NCBI GenBank assembly: GCA_017983495.1
Contig: JAGOBH010000002.1
Coordinates: 620,001 to 684,000, forward strand
DNA length: 64,000 nucleotides
Direction of reading: 5' to 3'
Origin: Pyrinomonadaceae bacterium
Lineage (GTDB): Bacteria; Acidobacteriota; Blastocatellia; Pyrinomonadales; Pyrinomonadaceae
A program made the position numbers and the translations under genes. Positions 1 through 8,648 of this stretch are shown here, piece after piece. Position 1 is the first letter of the stretch; each line of letters opens with the position of its first letter. The notes under the pieces are model-generated. The model was not told the origin of the DNA. It worked only from the letters and a program-made list of their open reading frames with translations, and made no database searches.

Positions 1-1
1 G

Positions 2-190
2 AATGAAAAGGGCTATCGAGGTCTCTATATATTTAACGTGGCGACAATTGATGATGCGCGAAAGATCGCCGACACCGACCCGGCGGTGAAAGCCGGCATT
101 CTCGTTCCGGATCTGACTCTCTGGTATGGCTCGGCATCATTGCTGGCGACGCCTGAGATACATAAGACGATCGCGAAGACTAACCCATAA
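2..190 (+). CDS. YCII-related domain protein, C-terminal part
   Basis: An open frame enters from the left edge and ends at TAA 188-190, giving about 62 residues. It carries a run like the YCII/dimeric alpha-beta-barrel family: an aromatic strand (GLYIFNVAT), then an acidic helix with the typical ARKIADTDPAVKAGIL pattern and a final WYGSASL strand. The family comprises small proteins of mostly unknown or enzyme-like function. The stop overlaps the hutI start by one base (TAATG), so the two are probably co-transcribed and translationally coupled. The N-terminus, including any catalytic His/Asp, lies outside the window. Family assignment is moderate; no specific function is proposed. Confidence 0.6.
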   Translation, partial: NEKGYRGLYIFNVATIDDARKIADTDPAVKAGILVPDLTLWYGSASLLATPEIHKTIAKTNP

Positions 191-1464
191 TGCAGCAGGC
201 AGACCTTATCATCTGCAATGCCGGCGAACTCGTCACGTGTGCATCAGACGGACGGCCAAAGCGCGGAGGCGAGATGACTAATGTTGGCGTCATCAATGGC
301 GGAGCTGTGGCCGTTGTGGATGGAAAGTTCGTTGCTATTGGCACGACCGAGACGATTTTTGATGAGTTTTCGGCCGATAATATCATCGACGCCGAGGGCA
401 GGGTGGTGTGTCCGGGATTTGTCGATCCGCATACGCATATTGTCTATGCGGGTGACCGGCTCAATGAGTTTGAACTGAAGATCAAGGGTGCGGATTATCT
501 CGAAATACTGCTCAGCGGCGGCGGTATCATTTCGACTGTCGAAAAGACTCGCGCGGCGTCGGTCGATGAACTTATTGAATCGGGCCTTCGACGCCTTGAC
601 CGAATGCTGGCTTGTGGTACTACCACGTGTGAGATCAAGACCGGTTACGGACTCGACACCGCAACCGAATTGAAAATGCTGAGCGTGATCGAAGAACTTG
701 ACCGGTCACACGCCATCGGCATCGTTCCCACGCTTTTGGCGGCCCACGCCGTGCCGCCCGAATTCAAAGGCGACACCGACGGATACGTCGAACTTATTTG
801 TTCGGAGATTCTCCCGCTAGCGTGGGAGTGGTATCAGGTATCGCACTTTGCCGCCGCAGGCACGCCATTTTTTGCAGACGTTTTCACCGAACGAAATGCA
901 TACGATATTGACCAATCGCGGGGTGTTCTCGAAACAGCCCGCGATCTTGGATTTGGCATAAAGGCTCACGTCGATCAGTTTACAAACCTTGGCGGCTCGC
1001 GGCTTGCCATCACAACCGGCGCCGTGTCTATTGATCATCTTGACGCAATTTCCGACGATGAGATCGCGATGCTTGCCGCGAGCGACACGGTCGGCGTGGT
1101 CATCCCGACCGAGAATTTTAGTGCCGGTAAGACACAGTTTGCGAACGCAAGAAAACTGATTGATTCGGGCTGCGTCGTCGCACTCTCGACCGACTATAAT
1201 CCCGGCTCCGCTCCGTGCCCATCACAGCCGATGGCAATGGCGATCGCATGTCGTTATCAGAAGCTATTACCAGCCGAAGCTTTGAATGCCGCGACAATAA
1301 ATGCGGCGTTTGCGATCGGACTCGGCTCTAGTGTCGGGTCGATCGAGGTTGGTAAAGATGCGGATCTGACCATCGTTGACGCGTCGGATTATAGAGCGAT
1401 CAGCTATGAGTTTGGAGGCAATCTTGTTCGGCAAACATTTGCGAAAGGTTTTCTAGTTTCCTAA
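190..1464 (+). CDS. hutI: Imidazolonepropionase
   Basis: Hydrolyses 4-imidazolone-5-propanoate to N-formimino-L-glutamate, the third step of cytoplasmic histidine degradation. At 424 residues it has family length. Visible amidohydrolase features are the metal-binding HxH after DP (His81 and His83), the KTGYGL substrate loop, HAVPPEF, HVDQF, SIDHLDAIS and the late STDYNPGSAPCPSQP motif with the metal-ligand Asp. The ATG start overlaps the stop of the upstream YCII-like gene. hutH follows 36 bp downstream on the same strand, so this is a partial hut operon; hutU and the formiminoglutamate-degrading enzyme are not in the window. No divergence from the family is obvious. Confidence 0.96.
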   Translation: MQQADLIICNAGELVTCASDGRPKRGGEMTNVGVINGGAVAVVDGKFVAIGTTETIFDEFSADNIIDAEGRVVCPGFVDPHTHIVYAGDRLNEFELKIKGADYLEILLSGGGIISTVEKTRAASVDELIESGLRRLDRMLACGTTTCEIKTGYGLDTATELKMLSVIEELDRSHAIGIVPTLLAAHAVPPEFKGDTDGYVELICSEILPLAWEWYQVSHFAAAGTPFFADVFTERNAYDIDQSRGVLETARDLGFGIKAHVDQFTNLGGSRLAITTGAVSIDHLDAISDDEIAMLAASDTVGVVIPTENFSAGKTQFANARKLIDSGCVVALSTDYNPGSAPCPSQPMAMAIACRYQKLLPAEALNAATINAAFAIGLGSSVGSIEVGKDADLTIVDASDYRAISYEFGGNLVRQTFAKGFLVS

Positions 1465-1500
1465 ATCAATCTTTCAATTTGTGGTAATCTCTCATTGTTT

Positions 1501-3039
1501 ATGACCCCTCAGATCATCATTGACGGCGAAAGCCTTACATTTGAACAAGTCGTTGCCGTTGCGTACGGCAAGCCGGGTACACCAAGGGTTGTCTTGTCGG
1601 ATCCTGCAAAGACGGCAGTTGACCGTGCGGCCGCGGCGGTGCAGTCACTGCTTGACCGCGGAGAGATCGCGTATGGAATTACGACTGGTTTCGGAGCGTT
1701 TAAGGACAAGATCATCAGCCGGGCGGAGGTCGAACTGCTACAGCGAAATATCGTGATCAGTCACGCGGTCGGCGTTGGTTCTTCGTTCGATATCCCGACG
1801 GTGCGGGCGATCATGCTTATTCGGGCAAATACGCTTGCCCGCGGTTTTTCTGGTATCCGGCTCGCAACGCTCGAGATGATCCTTGAATTACTAAATCGCG
1901 GCATCCATCCGTCGATCCCTGAAAAGGGAAGTTTGGGTGCCAGCGGTGATCTAGCCCCGCTTGCACATTTTGCCTGCGTCCTGATCGGCGAGGGCGAGGC
2001 CGAATATCAGGGTGAAACCATTAGCGGCTCGGATGCACTGCGTCGGGCCGGGCTCGAACCGATCACACTTGCCGCCAAAGAAGGTCTAGCTCTCACCAAC
2101 GGAACGACGATAATGACCGCGGTCGGTCTGCTCGAAACCTGGAAAGCAAAACGCCTTGCGGATCTCGCCGACGTGGCCGGATCTCTAAGTCTTGAGGCTC
2201 TCCACGGCACGGTCTCGGCATTTGACGAACGCATTCACGCCCTCAGGCCGCACCCGCGACAGGTCGAATGTGCCAAAAATCTGCGTGAACTGCTCAGTGA
2301 AAGCGAGTTTGTCCGTGCATTCGATCCATCCAACGTTCAGGATGCCTATACGCTTCGCTGCATGCCCCAGGTGCACGGAGCCTGCCGCGACGCCATTGCG
2401 TACGCTGAGTGGCTGATAAAACTCGAATTGAATTCGGTCACGGATAACCCGCTCATCTTCATCGACGATGAGAGCGGCAAGATCGAGGTGATCAGCGGAG
2501 GCAATTTCCACGGCGAACCGCTCGCACTTGCCTTTGATTACCTGACGATAGCTCTTTCGGAACTCGGCAACATTTCGGAACGGCGGATCATGCGTCTGAC
2601 AGACGAATCGTCTAACGCACACGTCCTGCCTGCGTTTCTTACGGAAAAGGGTGGCCTCAATTCGGGGTTCATGATCGTCCAGTACACGGCCGCCGCTCTC
2701 TGTACCGAGAATAAGGTACTTGCCCATCCGGCGAGCGTCGATACGATCCCGAGTTCCGCAAATGTCGAAGATCACGTGTCAATGGGGGCAACCGCTGCGC
2801 TCAAATTACGCGTCGTAGCAGATAATCTCGAGACGATCCTGAGTCTCGAGTCGTTTTGTGCCGCACAGGGCATCGATTTTCGAAAAAAGGTACTTGGGGC
2901 CGACAAGCAGCTTGGGGTCGGCACACGCGGCCTTTATGAGAAATTGCGTACGGTCATCCCGTTCATCGAGAGCGATGTTTATATGAAGCCGCACATAGAA
3001 TCAGCGATCACCGCTGTTCGCGAATTTTGCTCAAGGTAG
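1501..3039 (+). CDS. hutH: Histidine ammonia-lyase
   Basis: Deaminates L-histidine to urocanate, the first step of histidine catabolism. The Ala147-Ser148-Gly149 triplet in GSLGASGDLAPLAH is the precursor of the self-formed MIO electrophile. Other family marks are YGITTGFG near the N-terminus, QRNIVISHAVG, LTNGTTIM, the SVTDNPL segment and the SSANVEDHVSMG loop. Length (512 residues) is normal. I chose ATG 1501; an in-frame TTG at 1495 would add only two residues, and no strong Shine-Dalgarno separates the options. It lies just after hutI in the same direction, so the two probably act together to feed histidine carbon and nitrogen into glutamate metabolism. Confidence 0.96.
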   Translation: MTPQIIIDGESLTFEQVVAVAYGKPGTPRVVLSDPAKTAVDRAAAAVQSLLDRGEIAYGITTGFGAFKDKIISRAEVELLQRNIVISHAVGVGSSFDIPTVRAIMLIRANTLARGFSGIRLATLEMILELLNRGIHPSIPEKGSLGASGDLAPLAHFACVLIGEGEAEYQGETISGSDALRRAGLEPITLAAKEGLALTNGTTIMTAVGLLETWKAKRLADLADVAGSLSLEALHGTVSAFDERIHALRPHPRQVECAKNLRELLSESEFVRAFDPSNVQDAYTLRCMPQVHGACRDAIAYAEWLIKLELNSVTDNPLIFIDDESGKIEVISGGNFHGEPLALAFDYLTIALSELGNISERRIMRLTDESSNAHVLPAFLTEKGGLNSGFMIVQYTAAALCTENKVLAHPASVDTIPSSANVEDHVSMGATAALKLRVVADNLETILSLESFCAAQGIDFRKKVLGADKQLGVGTRGLYEKLRTVIPFIESDVYMKPHIESAITAVREFCSR

Positions 3040-3048
3040 GTAGATCTT

Positions 3049-3978
3049 ATGAGATTTGTTCGTTCTGTTTCAGTCACCGCCGTATTTATGATCGGCGTCG
3101 GATGTTGGTCGATGGGCTCGACGACGCCGGCTTCGGCCGATCGGGTGACGCCGACGCCATATACGGCAGCGGCGACACCAACGCCAAAAGCTTCGACTTC
3201 TCCAAAAGGTACGCCGAACATGAATGAAACCAAGACGTCCGGCGATTTTGTAAAGAATCTCGCGGCGGATTTTGAGCAGCCGCAAACCGACGCCGCGAAA
3301 TTGCTTTTTCGCGAATACGGTTCATTGTTCGTCGCCCGTAATGGGGCCACACCACCGAAAAAGGTGGTGTTTTCCGACGACGCTGACGTTACCGCGTTCC
3401 AGACATCTGTTGGGTCATCGACGGAGCGGATTGGTGCCCATAATGTCGAACTCCAAACTGCGGCAATGACCGCGTTACGGGCAGCGATCGCCGAAGCAAG
3501 AGCTGCCGGAGCTTCGATCACTCCTCGCGGTGCCGATTCGGCAAAACGCGGTTACAAGCAGACGGTGACGCTTTGGGCAAGTCGCGTCAATCCCGGTCTT
3601 GTTCATTGGGTCGGCAAAGGGCGTATTACCCAAAAGGACGCAAATCGGATCAAAGCGTTGACGCCTTTCGAACAAGTTCCTGAAATTTTGGCACTTGAGC
3701 AGCAGGGGATCTACTTTGCAAAAGACCTTTCGAAATCCATCATTTATTCAGTGGCTCCGCCCGGAACATCTCAGCATCTATCGATGCTTGCCCTGGATGT
3801 TGCCGAGTTTGAGAATCCACGCGTTCGGGCCATCCTGGCAAACAACGGTTGGTTTCAGACCGTCTCGTCGGATCTACCGCACTTTACATATCTCGGCGTG
3901 ACAGAGGCCGAACTGCCCGGACTTGGACTCAAATCAGTGACGAATTCGGGTCGAACATTTTGGGTCCCGGACATCTAG
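3049..3978 (+). CDS. Exported M15/VanY-like peptidase-type protein
   Basis: A 309-residue protein with a hydrophobic N-terminal export signal (residues 4-19) and a Thr/Pro-rich linker (about 30-60). The C-terminal third resembles D-Ala-D-Ala carboxypeptidases of family M15: SQH-(6)-D (His243, Asp250) matches the first two zinc ligands of SxHxxGxAxD, and DLPHFTYLG (His278) sits where the ExxH/W-H-F-R-Y motif falls. The usual Gly of the first motif is replaced and the catalytic Glu position reads Asp275, so activity is uncertain. A cell-wall role in the periplasm is the likely theme. It begins 9 bp after hutH but its function is unrelated, so it may merely be transcribed with it. Alternative: an enzymatically inactive M15-fold protein. 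Confidence 0.5.
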   Translation: MRFVRSVSVTAVFMIGVGCWSMGSTTPASADRVTPTPYTAAATPTPKASTSPKGTPNMNETKTSGDFVKNLAADFEQPQTDAAKLLFREYGSLFVARNGATPPKKVVFSDDADVTAFQTSVGSSTERIGAHNVELQTAAMTALRAAIAEARAAGASITPRGADSAKRGYKQTVTLWASRVNPGLVHWVGKGRITQKDANRIKALTPFEQVPEILALEQQGIYFAKDLSKSIIYSVAPPGTSQHLSMLALDVAEFENPRVRAILANNGWFQTVSSDLPHFTYLGVTEAELPGLGLKSVTNSGRTFWVPDI

Positions 3979-4002
3979 CTAGCAAACTAACAGTATGAAA
4001 AA

Positions 4003-4024
4003 GCGGCAGCCAGATGACTGCCGC
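4003..4024 (-). terminator. Hairpin terminator after the DUF4344 gene
   Basis: A 7-bp perfect stem (GCGGCAG / CTGCCGC) with an 8-base loop lies between two convergent genes. Read on the minus strand it is followed by TTTTTC, as an intrinsic terminator for the gene ending at 4051 would be. The plus-strand tail is a weaker TCTCGTTT. Confidence 0.6.
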
Positions 4025-4050
4025 TCTCGTTTGTGAGTATTTATTATCAA

Positions 4051-4914
4051 CTATTTGATGATATACGGTTCAAGCAGTTTCATCCACGAGCGATTCGCTC
4101 GCTCATATTCCTCGGTGCATCTGACGGCCCTCTGTTCCGGCAACAGATCCGGGCCGACCAACCCGGAGTATTGATCAGGATTACTGCCGTATACAAGACA
4201 TACCATATCGAAGAATCGTGTTTTGCTGAACGAATGTTCGTCCCAAAAGAGCATGTCGCCCTTGTCCTGATCACGTGATGCGATCTCGAATTCGAGGGCA
4301 GCGTTGATCGCCGAATTTGCTCCTTCCGGTGAACCGTCAAGCATCAGGATCGTCGCCAGTTGATCGACGGCGTCTTCTTCGCGACCGGTAGCGGGCAAGT
4401 CCCAAACGTCGATCAAACAATGGCCAAGTTCGTGAAATAGCGTTTGGATCAGCGTGTCTTCGACCATTTCATCGACTTTCTTCTGGTTCTTCTCGATCGA
4501 CTTAAATTCCTCTTCATATTGAACTAATAGCTCGTAGCAAAAGGTGATCTCCGATGTATCTGGGCTGTAATACGCGTTTGGCTCGCCGCAGGTATCCATA
4601 TTCAAGTAAATATCCTTGGGCATCGCGATAAGCTCATTAAGTGCGGTCGCAATTTCCTGAAACACCTCCTTTTCATCCTTAGGCATGTCCTTTTTTGGAT
4701 TTTGCGATTTTGTCTTCGGTGAAAATCCAACCTTGAAATCGCCCTTGTCGAGCGGATGCTTGACGGGTTTGGCCACGGTCGGCGTTGGCCCCGGTCCGTT
4801 AACATTTCGCGCAGTCTGGGCGGTAGTGGATGGGGTGAAGCGACTAACTCCCAAAAACAGGCCCAATGCGGCCAATGCGATTACACCAATTGCTATTCTT
4901 TTCATAGTTTTCAA
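4051..4914 (-). CDS. Exported DUF4344-type metallopeptidase
   Basis: A 287-residue protein with an N-terminal hydrophobic signal or anchor (residues 6-24), a Pro/Thr/Lys-rich spacer (about 30-85), then a domain with HELGH (His161, Glu162, His165) followed by the D-x-P-A-T-G-R-E-E-D-A-V-D-Q-L-A stretch that defines the DUF4344 family of putative zinc peptidases. The Glu of REED is the probable third ligand. A Cys pair lies upstream of the active site in the CGEPNAYY and ITFCYELL regions, which would suit an oxidising compartment. It stands alone, convergent with the M15-like gene. Substrates are unknown; the fold assignment is firm and the enzymatic role is inferred. Confidence 0.8.
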   Translation of the reverse strand: MKTMKRIAIGVIALAALGLFLGVSRFTPSTTAQTARNVNGPGPTPTVAKPVKHPLDKGDFKVGFSPKTKSQNPKKDMPKDEKEVFQEIATALNELIAMPKDIYLNMDTCGEPNAYYSPDTSEITFCYELLVQYEEEFKSIEKNQKKVDEMVEDTLIQTLFHELGHCLIDVWDLPATGREEDAVDQLATILMLDGSPEGANSAINAALEFEIASRDQDKGDMLFWDEHSFSKTRFFDMVCLVYGSNPDQYSGLVGPDLLPEQRAVRCTEEYERANRSWMKLLEPYIIK

Positions 4915-5087
4915 CGGGACGGTCTTACATTACGGATCAACCTACATTTTTTCAATCATTCGCACAAGCCAATCGTTTGGGTGCAGTTTCGGCTGCGATA
5001 GATCGTCTTTCGGAGTTTCACGGATTATAAATGAGTCTTATGCTAATGTCCACAAGAAAATGTTCGGTTTCAGGATCAGAGATTCTG

Positions 5088-5783
5088 CTACCGAACCGAG
5101 CTCATTCCGCCGTCAATGTGCAATATCTGACCTGTCATCCACGCCCCCGAATCTGATAGTAGAAATGCTGCCATAGATGCAATATCAGAAGGCTTTCCGA
5201 TTGACTTCAGCGGATGAAGAATGGCTGACGCCTCCCGCTTCTCGGGCGTGTTCAGCAGCCTTTCGGCGAGCGGCGTGTCGGTTAGGGACGGAGCAATGCA
5301 GTTCACTCGAATCTTTGGGGCGAACTCCGACGCGAGCGACCGCGTAAGACCCTCAACCGCTCCTTTTGCCGCGGCGACCGAAGCATGAAATCCCATTCCC
5401 GTCTGAACGGCTACGGTGCTGAACAAAACGATCGAGGCATGCTCCACTTCTTTGAGGTTTGGAAGAAGTTTCTGGATCACTGTAACGGCTCCAAGGGCAT
5501 TAACCGTAAAATCATCGAGAAAGTCTTTTTCAGTGAGGCGATGAAACGGCTTGAGATTTATCGTACCCGGGCAATAGACCAGACCGTCGATTGGACCCGT
5601 GACGGCAGGGAACTCGCTTGCATTTGTTACGTCAAATTCGAATGTACTTACGTTTGCCAGGCCCTGAGGCTCATCTGCCGTACGGTTAAATGCGAGCACC
5701 TCGTCGCCTTGAGCCGACAGTTGCCTGGCCAACTCCAGCCCGATCCCTTTACTCGCTCCGATGATCACGTATCTTTTATTCAT
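5088..5783 (-). CDS. SDR-family protein lacking the catalytic Tyr
   Basis: A 231-residue short-chain dehydrogenase/reductase fold. The N-terminal GASKGIG nucleotide-binding loop, the NALGA segment and the C-terminal TGQILHIDGG motif are intact, so NAD(P) binding is likely. The active site is not classical: Ser122 and Lys140 are present, but the Tyr of YxxxK is Val136 (the motif reads VAAAK). The same HASVAAAKGA context is, from memory, found in a subgroup of bacterial SDRs, so it is probably a real variant and not a sequencing error. The start codon overlaps the stop of the DUF2256 gene (ATGA), implying translational coupling. Substrate unknown; ordinary SDR redox chemistry should not be assumed. 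Confidence 0.85.
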   Translation of the reverse strand: MNKRYVIIGASKGIGLELARQLSAQGDEVLAFNRTADEPQGLANVSTFEFDVTNASEFPAVTGPIDGLVYCPGTINLKPFHRLTEKDFLDDFTVNALGAVTVIQKLLPNLKEVEHASIVLFSTVAVQTGMGFHASVAAAKGAVEGLTRSLASEFAPKIRVNCIAPSLTDTPLAERLLNTPEKREASAILHPLKSIGKPSDIASMAAFLLSDSGAWMTGQILHIDGGMSSVR

Positions 5784-5932
5784 TTGTTTTCCTTTTTTGA
5801 CGCTGATCTACAGGCATCGCTGCAGTATTTGACATTATCCCATTCCCGCAGCCATTTCCGCCGCCACGTGTTTGGTCGCGAACAGCTCACGCAGATCTTG
5901 GACGGCAAATGTTGCTTATAAACTCGCTTCAC
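5780..5932 (-). CDS. DUF2256 small zinc-ribbon-like protein
   Basis: A 50-residue gene read on the minus strand from GTG at 5932 to TGA at 5782-5780. The protein begins MKRVYKQHLPSKICVSC and continues with a TWRRKW block and VKYCSDACR. That is the DUF2256 signature: CxxC, a Trp/Arg/Lys-rich middle (usually TWRKKW) and a second CxxxC, suggesting one bound zinc. The nearest upstream in-frame stop leaves GTG as the only ordinary start. Its stop overlaps the ATG of the SDR gene (ATGA). From general knowledge, DUF2256 genes often sit beside SDR or photolyase/cryptochrome genes; no photolyase is seen here. Function unknown. Confidence 0.85.
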   Translation of the reverse strand: MKRVYKQHLPSKICVSCSRPNTWRRKWLREWDNVKYCSDACRSASKKENK

Positions 5933-6179
5933 AGAAATGTTGAGTTCGGTGCAGATGCGTGGTCGGATTCAAGATCGGTTACGGAGAATATGGAAACCAC
6001 TTTTGTCAGGGTTAGCCTCGAATGATTTGCGGGTCTAAATGCGGGCGATTGGCAGGCTCCAGAATATATGCGGTCGCCGTTTCGGCGCATTTCGTTCCGG
6101 GAACATGCAATTTCCTGAGGACATTCAGTGACGTGTTAACGTGACGAGGGTACGGAACACCGGTTGCGCGGCTTTTTGT

Positions 6180-6851
6180 TTACGTGGATTTCTCAAACTT
6201 GTGTTTGATGAACTCCGCCTCGATCATGTATACAGTTAGCTCGCATATGTCGGTGACGTAATCGCCGATACGCTCAAGATGCTTGGCAACAAATAACAAC
6301 TGCATGAAACGGATCGACGTCGCCGGTTCGGAGCGCATATTATGCATCAGTTCCCGGACGATCTTGTGGTATATCGAATCGATCTCCTGATCCATGGCAA
6401 TAATGTGCCTCGCAAGGCCGGCGTCGCCTTGATTAAAGGCATCGATTGCCTTCGCAAGCATTTCCGATGCCCGCTCCGCCATTCGCGGTAGGTCTACATA
6501 TTTGTCCAGTTGAGGCTCGTTGTTAAGTTCGATCGCGGCACTGGCTATGTTGCCGGCGTGGTCTGCGATACGTTCAAGGATCGGCGTTATCTTCGCCACC
6601 GCGATCACGAACCTTAGATCGCGAGCCGTAGGCTGCAGCAACGCAAAGATCTCGATGACCTCGCGGTCCATCTGAAGTTCGAGATCATTGATCACGGCGT
6701 CGTGACCCAGTACCTCAGCCGCAAGATCGCTGTCCCGGTCCACTATCGACCTCATTGCACGATCAACCGCAACGCGGGCCTCGCTGCCCATGTTTATGAT
6801 CATGGTACGAAGTTCTTCGAGCCGTTTGTCAATTAATCGATGCTCTTCCAT
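6180..6851 (-). CDS. phoU: Phosphate transport regulator PhoU
   Basis: A cytoplasmic 223-residue all-helical protein with two PhoU repeats. Each repeat has the acidic metal-binding pattern: D-x-E-x-x-x-D around LELQMDREV and D-Q-E-I-D-S-I in the second half. It ends with the ERIGDYVTDICE motif. Known role: it links Pst transport activity to the PhoR/PhoB-type sensor and restrains uptake when phosphate is plentiful. It is the last gene of the pst operon, 27 bp after pstB on the same strand. No clear terminator is seen in the 250 bp after it. No unusual features. Confidence 0.95.
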   Translation of the reverse strand: MEEHRLIDKRLEELRTMIINMGSEARVAVDRAMRSIVDRDSDLAAEVLGHDAVINDLELQMDREVIEIFALLQPTARDLRFVIAVAKITPILERIADHAGNIASAAIELNNEPQLDKYVDLPRMAERASEMLAKAIDAFNQGDAGLARHIIAMDQEIDSIYHKIVRELMHNMRSEPATSIRFMQLLFVAKHLERIGDYVTDICELTVYMIEAEFIKHKFEKST

Positions 6852-6878
6852 ATTCCTAGTTTATGCCAAATTCGCGTT

Positions 6879-7724
6879 CTAGCCGAATCGGCCGGTAATA
6901 TAGTCTTCAGTTATTTTTTCAACAGGGCTGGTGAACATCCTGGTCGTCGGGTTGGACTCGATCAGTTTTCCAAGTAAAAAGAATGAAGTCCGGTCCGACA
7001 CTCGGGCCGCCTGCTGCATGTTGTGTGTGACGATAACTATCGTGTAGTCCTTTTTCAGTTCGACGATCAGTTCCTCGATCTTTTGCGTGGCACTAGGGTC
7101 GAGAGCAGATGCGGGTTCATCCATCAGGACTACTTCGGGCTCTACGGCTAACGCTCTCGCGATACATAAACGCTGCTGTTGCCCACCTGACAGTCCAAAT
7201 GCCGATGCCTTGAGCCTGTCTTTCACCTCATCCCAAAGTGCTGCGTTTCTAAGGGCCCGTTCGACGCGTTCCTGAAGGTCAGCATTACCCGATGCCATTC
7301 GGTTGATCCGGATGCCGTAAGCGACATTCTCGAAGATCGATTTAGGGAAAGGGTTGGATTTCTGAAAGACCATCCCCACTTTTCGTCTGAGCGAAACGAC
7401 ATCGGTGCCCGGCGAATAGATGTCTTGACCATCGATCAACACGGTTCCGTCGAGCCTTGTGCCGAGGATCGTGTCGTTCATGCGGTTCAGCGTCCTCAGA
7501 AAGGTCGATTTGCCGCAGCCGGACGGGCCGATGAACGCCATTACCTCGCGTGCTGGTATATCGAGGGAAATGTCATGCAGTGCTTGCGTCTTTCCGTAGT
7601 AGAAATTTAGGTTGCGGACGCTGATCGTCGCCTCGGGCAGAGGGCCCGTCGGGGTCATCTCAGGCGCGACTTCAGATTCAGTATGAATTGACGCGACTTT
7701 TTCCTCAGTATTCATTTCTAGCAT
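6879..7724 (-). CDS. pstB: Phosphate ABC transporter ATP-binding protein
   Basis: Energises phosphate import through PstC and PstA at the inner membrane. Visible are Walker [10 protein letters not shown] (about residues 66-74), the Q-loop FQKSNPFP typical of PstB, the signature [14 protein letters not shown], Walker [13 protein letters not shown] and the switch His in [14 protein letters not shown]. The roughly 30-residue N-terminal extension before the ABC fold is acidic and Thr/Pro-rich. Two starts are possible (ATG 7724 and ATG 7715, sequence MLEM). It begins 6 bp after pstA. Confidence 0.96.
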   Translation of the reverse strand: MLEMNTEEKVASIHTESEVAPEMTPTGPLPEATISVRNLNFYYGKTQALHDISLDIPAREVMAFIGPSGCGKSTFLRTLNRMNDTILGTRLDGTVLIDGQDIYSPGTDVVSLRRKVGMVFQKSNPFPKSIFENVAYGIRINRMASGNADLQERVERALRNAALWDEVKDRLKASAFGLSGGQQQRLCIARALAVEPEVVLMDEPASALDPSATQKIEELIVELKKDYTIVIVTHNMQQAARVSDRTSFFLLGKLIESNPTTRMFTSPVEKITEDYITGRFG

Positions 7725-7730
7725 ATTAGC

Positions 7731-8648
7731 CTAGTATTTCTTTCTTGTCAGGAATCGCACGATCACGTTTATGATCAGGATCAGAAGCATCAGGATCAGG
7801 GTCGCCGCCCACGCCATCTGCCATTCGACCTCAAACGGTCCGGTCGCGTAGTTAAAGATCTGGACCGTCAGCGATGCCATCGGCTGATCCATGTAAAAGT
7901 TGTAAAAACGACTATTTAGTGCCGTAAACAGCAGCGGAGCCGTTTCGCCCGAGACGCGTGCGATCGCTAGCATCGCTCCGGTCGCAATGCCGGTTTTCGC
8001 CGCCGGGAGCACGATATCCCATGTTACTCGCCAATCTGGTGCTCCGAGAGCAAGAGCTCCTTCGCGCATTGCCTTTGGCACCAGTAAGATCATTTCCTCC
8101 GTCGTTCTTGCGACAATTGGAAGCATGATGATCGCAAGGGCGATGCTCCCTGCAAGGCCCGATTGCCGGCCCATCGGGAGCACGAATAGCGTAAAAACGA
8201 ATATTCCTACGATGATCGAGGGCACACCGGTCATCGTGTCCGCGACAAAGCGGACCATCTGGCCAAACCGGCTTTTGCCGTATTCGGCAAGATAAACGCC
8301 TGCTGCGATGCCGATCGGCAGTCCCAACAAACTCGCAAGCCCGGTCATTAGAAATGAGCCAAGTATCGCATTACCGATACCGCCGCCCTCGCCAACCGGT
8401 TTTGGAGTATCGATAAGAAATTGAAAGCTGATCGCTGAAAGTCCGCGGAATGCGATATATCCCAAAATTATCAGAAGGATCGCGATCGTGAAAAAAGTGC
8501 AAGCGGCCGTGAGTCCCGTCATTAACAGGTTCACGCCCTTGCGGCGGCCGCTCAGGGCAGCTGAATTTGCGGGACGCTTCGGACGCGGGCCGTTTTCAGT
8601 AACAGTTGCGAAACTATCCACCGACTGTGCCCTCCCGTCTTCTGACAC
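7731..8648 (-). CDS. pstA: Phosphate ABC transporter permease PstA
   Basis: Inner-membrane permease, six predicted transmembrane segments between about residues 35 and 300. The cytoplasmic coupling loop EGALALGAPDWRVTWDIVLPAAKTG carries the EAA motif that contacts PstB. The assigned start is GTG at 8648, which overlaps the end of pstC by 35 bp; the first ATG (residue 43) falls inside the first membrane segment, so GTG is preferred, with a second in-frame GTG at 8621 as an alternative. Works with PstC, PstB and PstS. Confidence 0.93.
   Translation of the reverse strand: MSEDGRAQSVDSFATVTENGPRPKRPANSAALSGRRKGVNLLMTGLTAACTFFTIAILLIILGYIAFRGLSAISFQFLIDTPKPVGEGGGIGNAILGSFLMTGLASLLGLPIGIAAGVYLAEYGKSRFGQMVRFVADTMTGVPSIIVGIFVFTLFVLPMGRQSGLAGSIALAIIMLPIVARTTEEMILLVPKAMREGALALGAPDWRVTWDIVLPAAKTGIATGAMLAIARVSGETAPLLFTALNSRFYNFYMDQPMASLTVQIFNYATGPFEVEWQMAWAATLILMLLILIINVIVRFLTRKKY

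Noticed and set aside
2185-2775. 196-codon minus-strand ORF inside hutH
   Set aside because: It lies fully opposite a strongly conserved enzyme gene and its translation has no family features; it is a shadow of codon bias.
5385-5921. 178-codon plus-strand ORF across the SDR and DUF2256 genes
   Set aside because: The minus-strand genes carry clear family motifs in this interval, so the plus-strand frame is a shadow.
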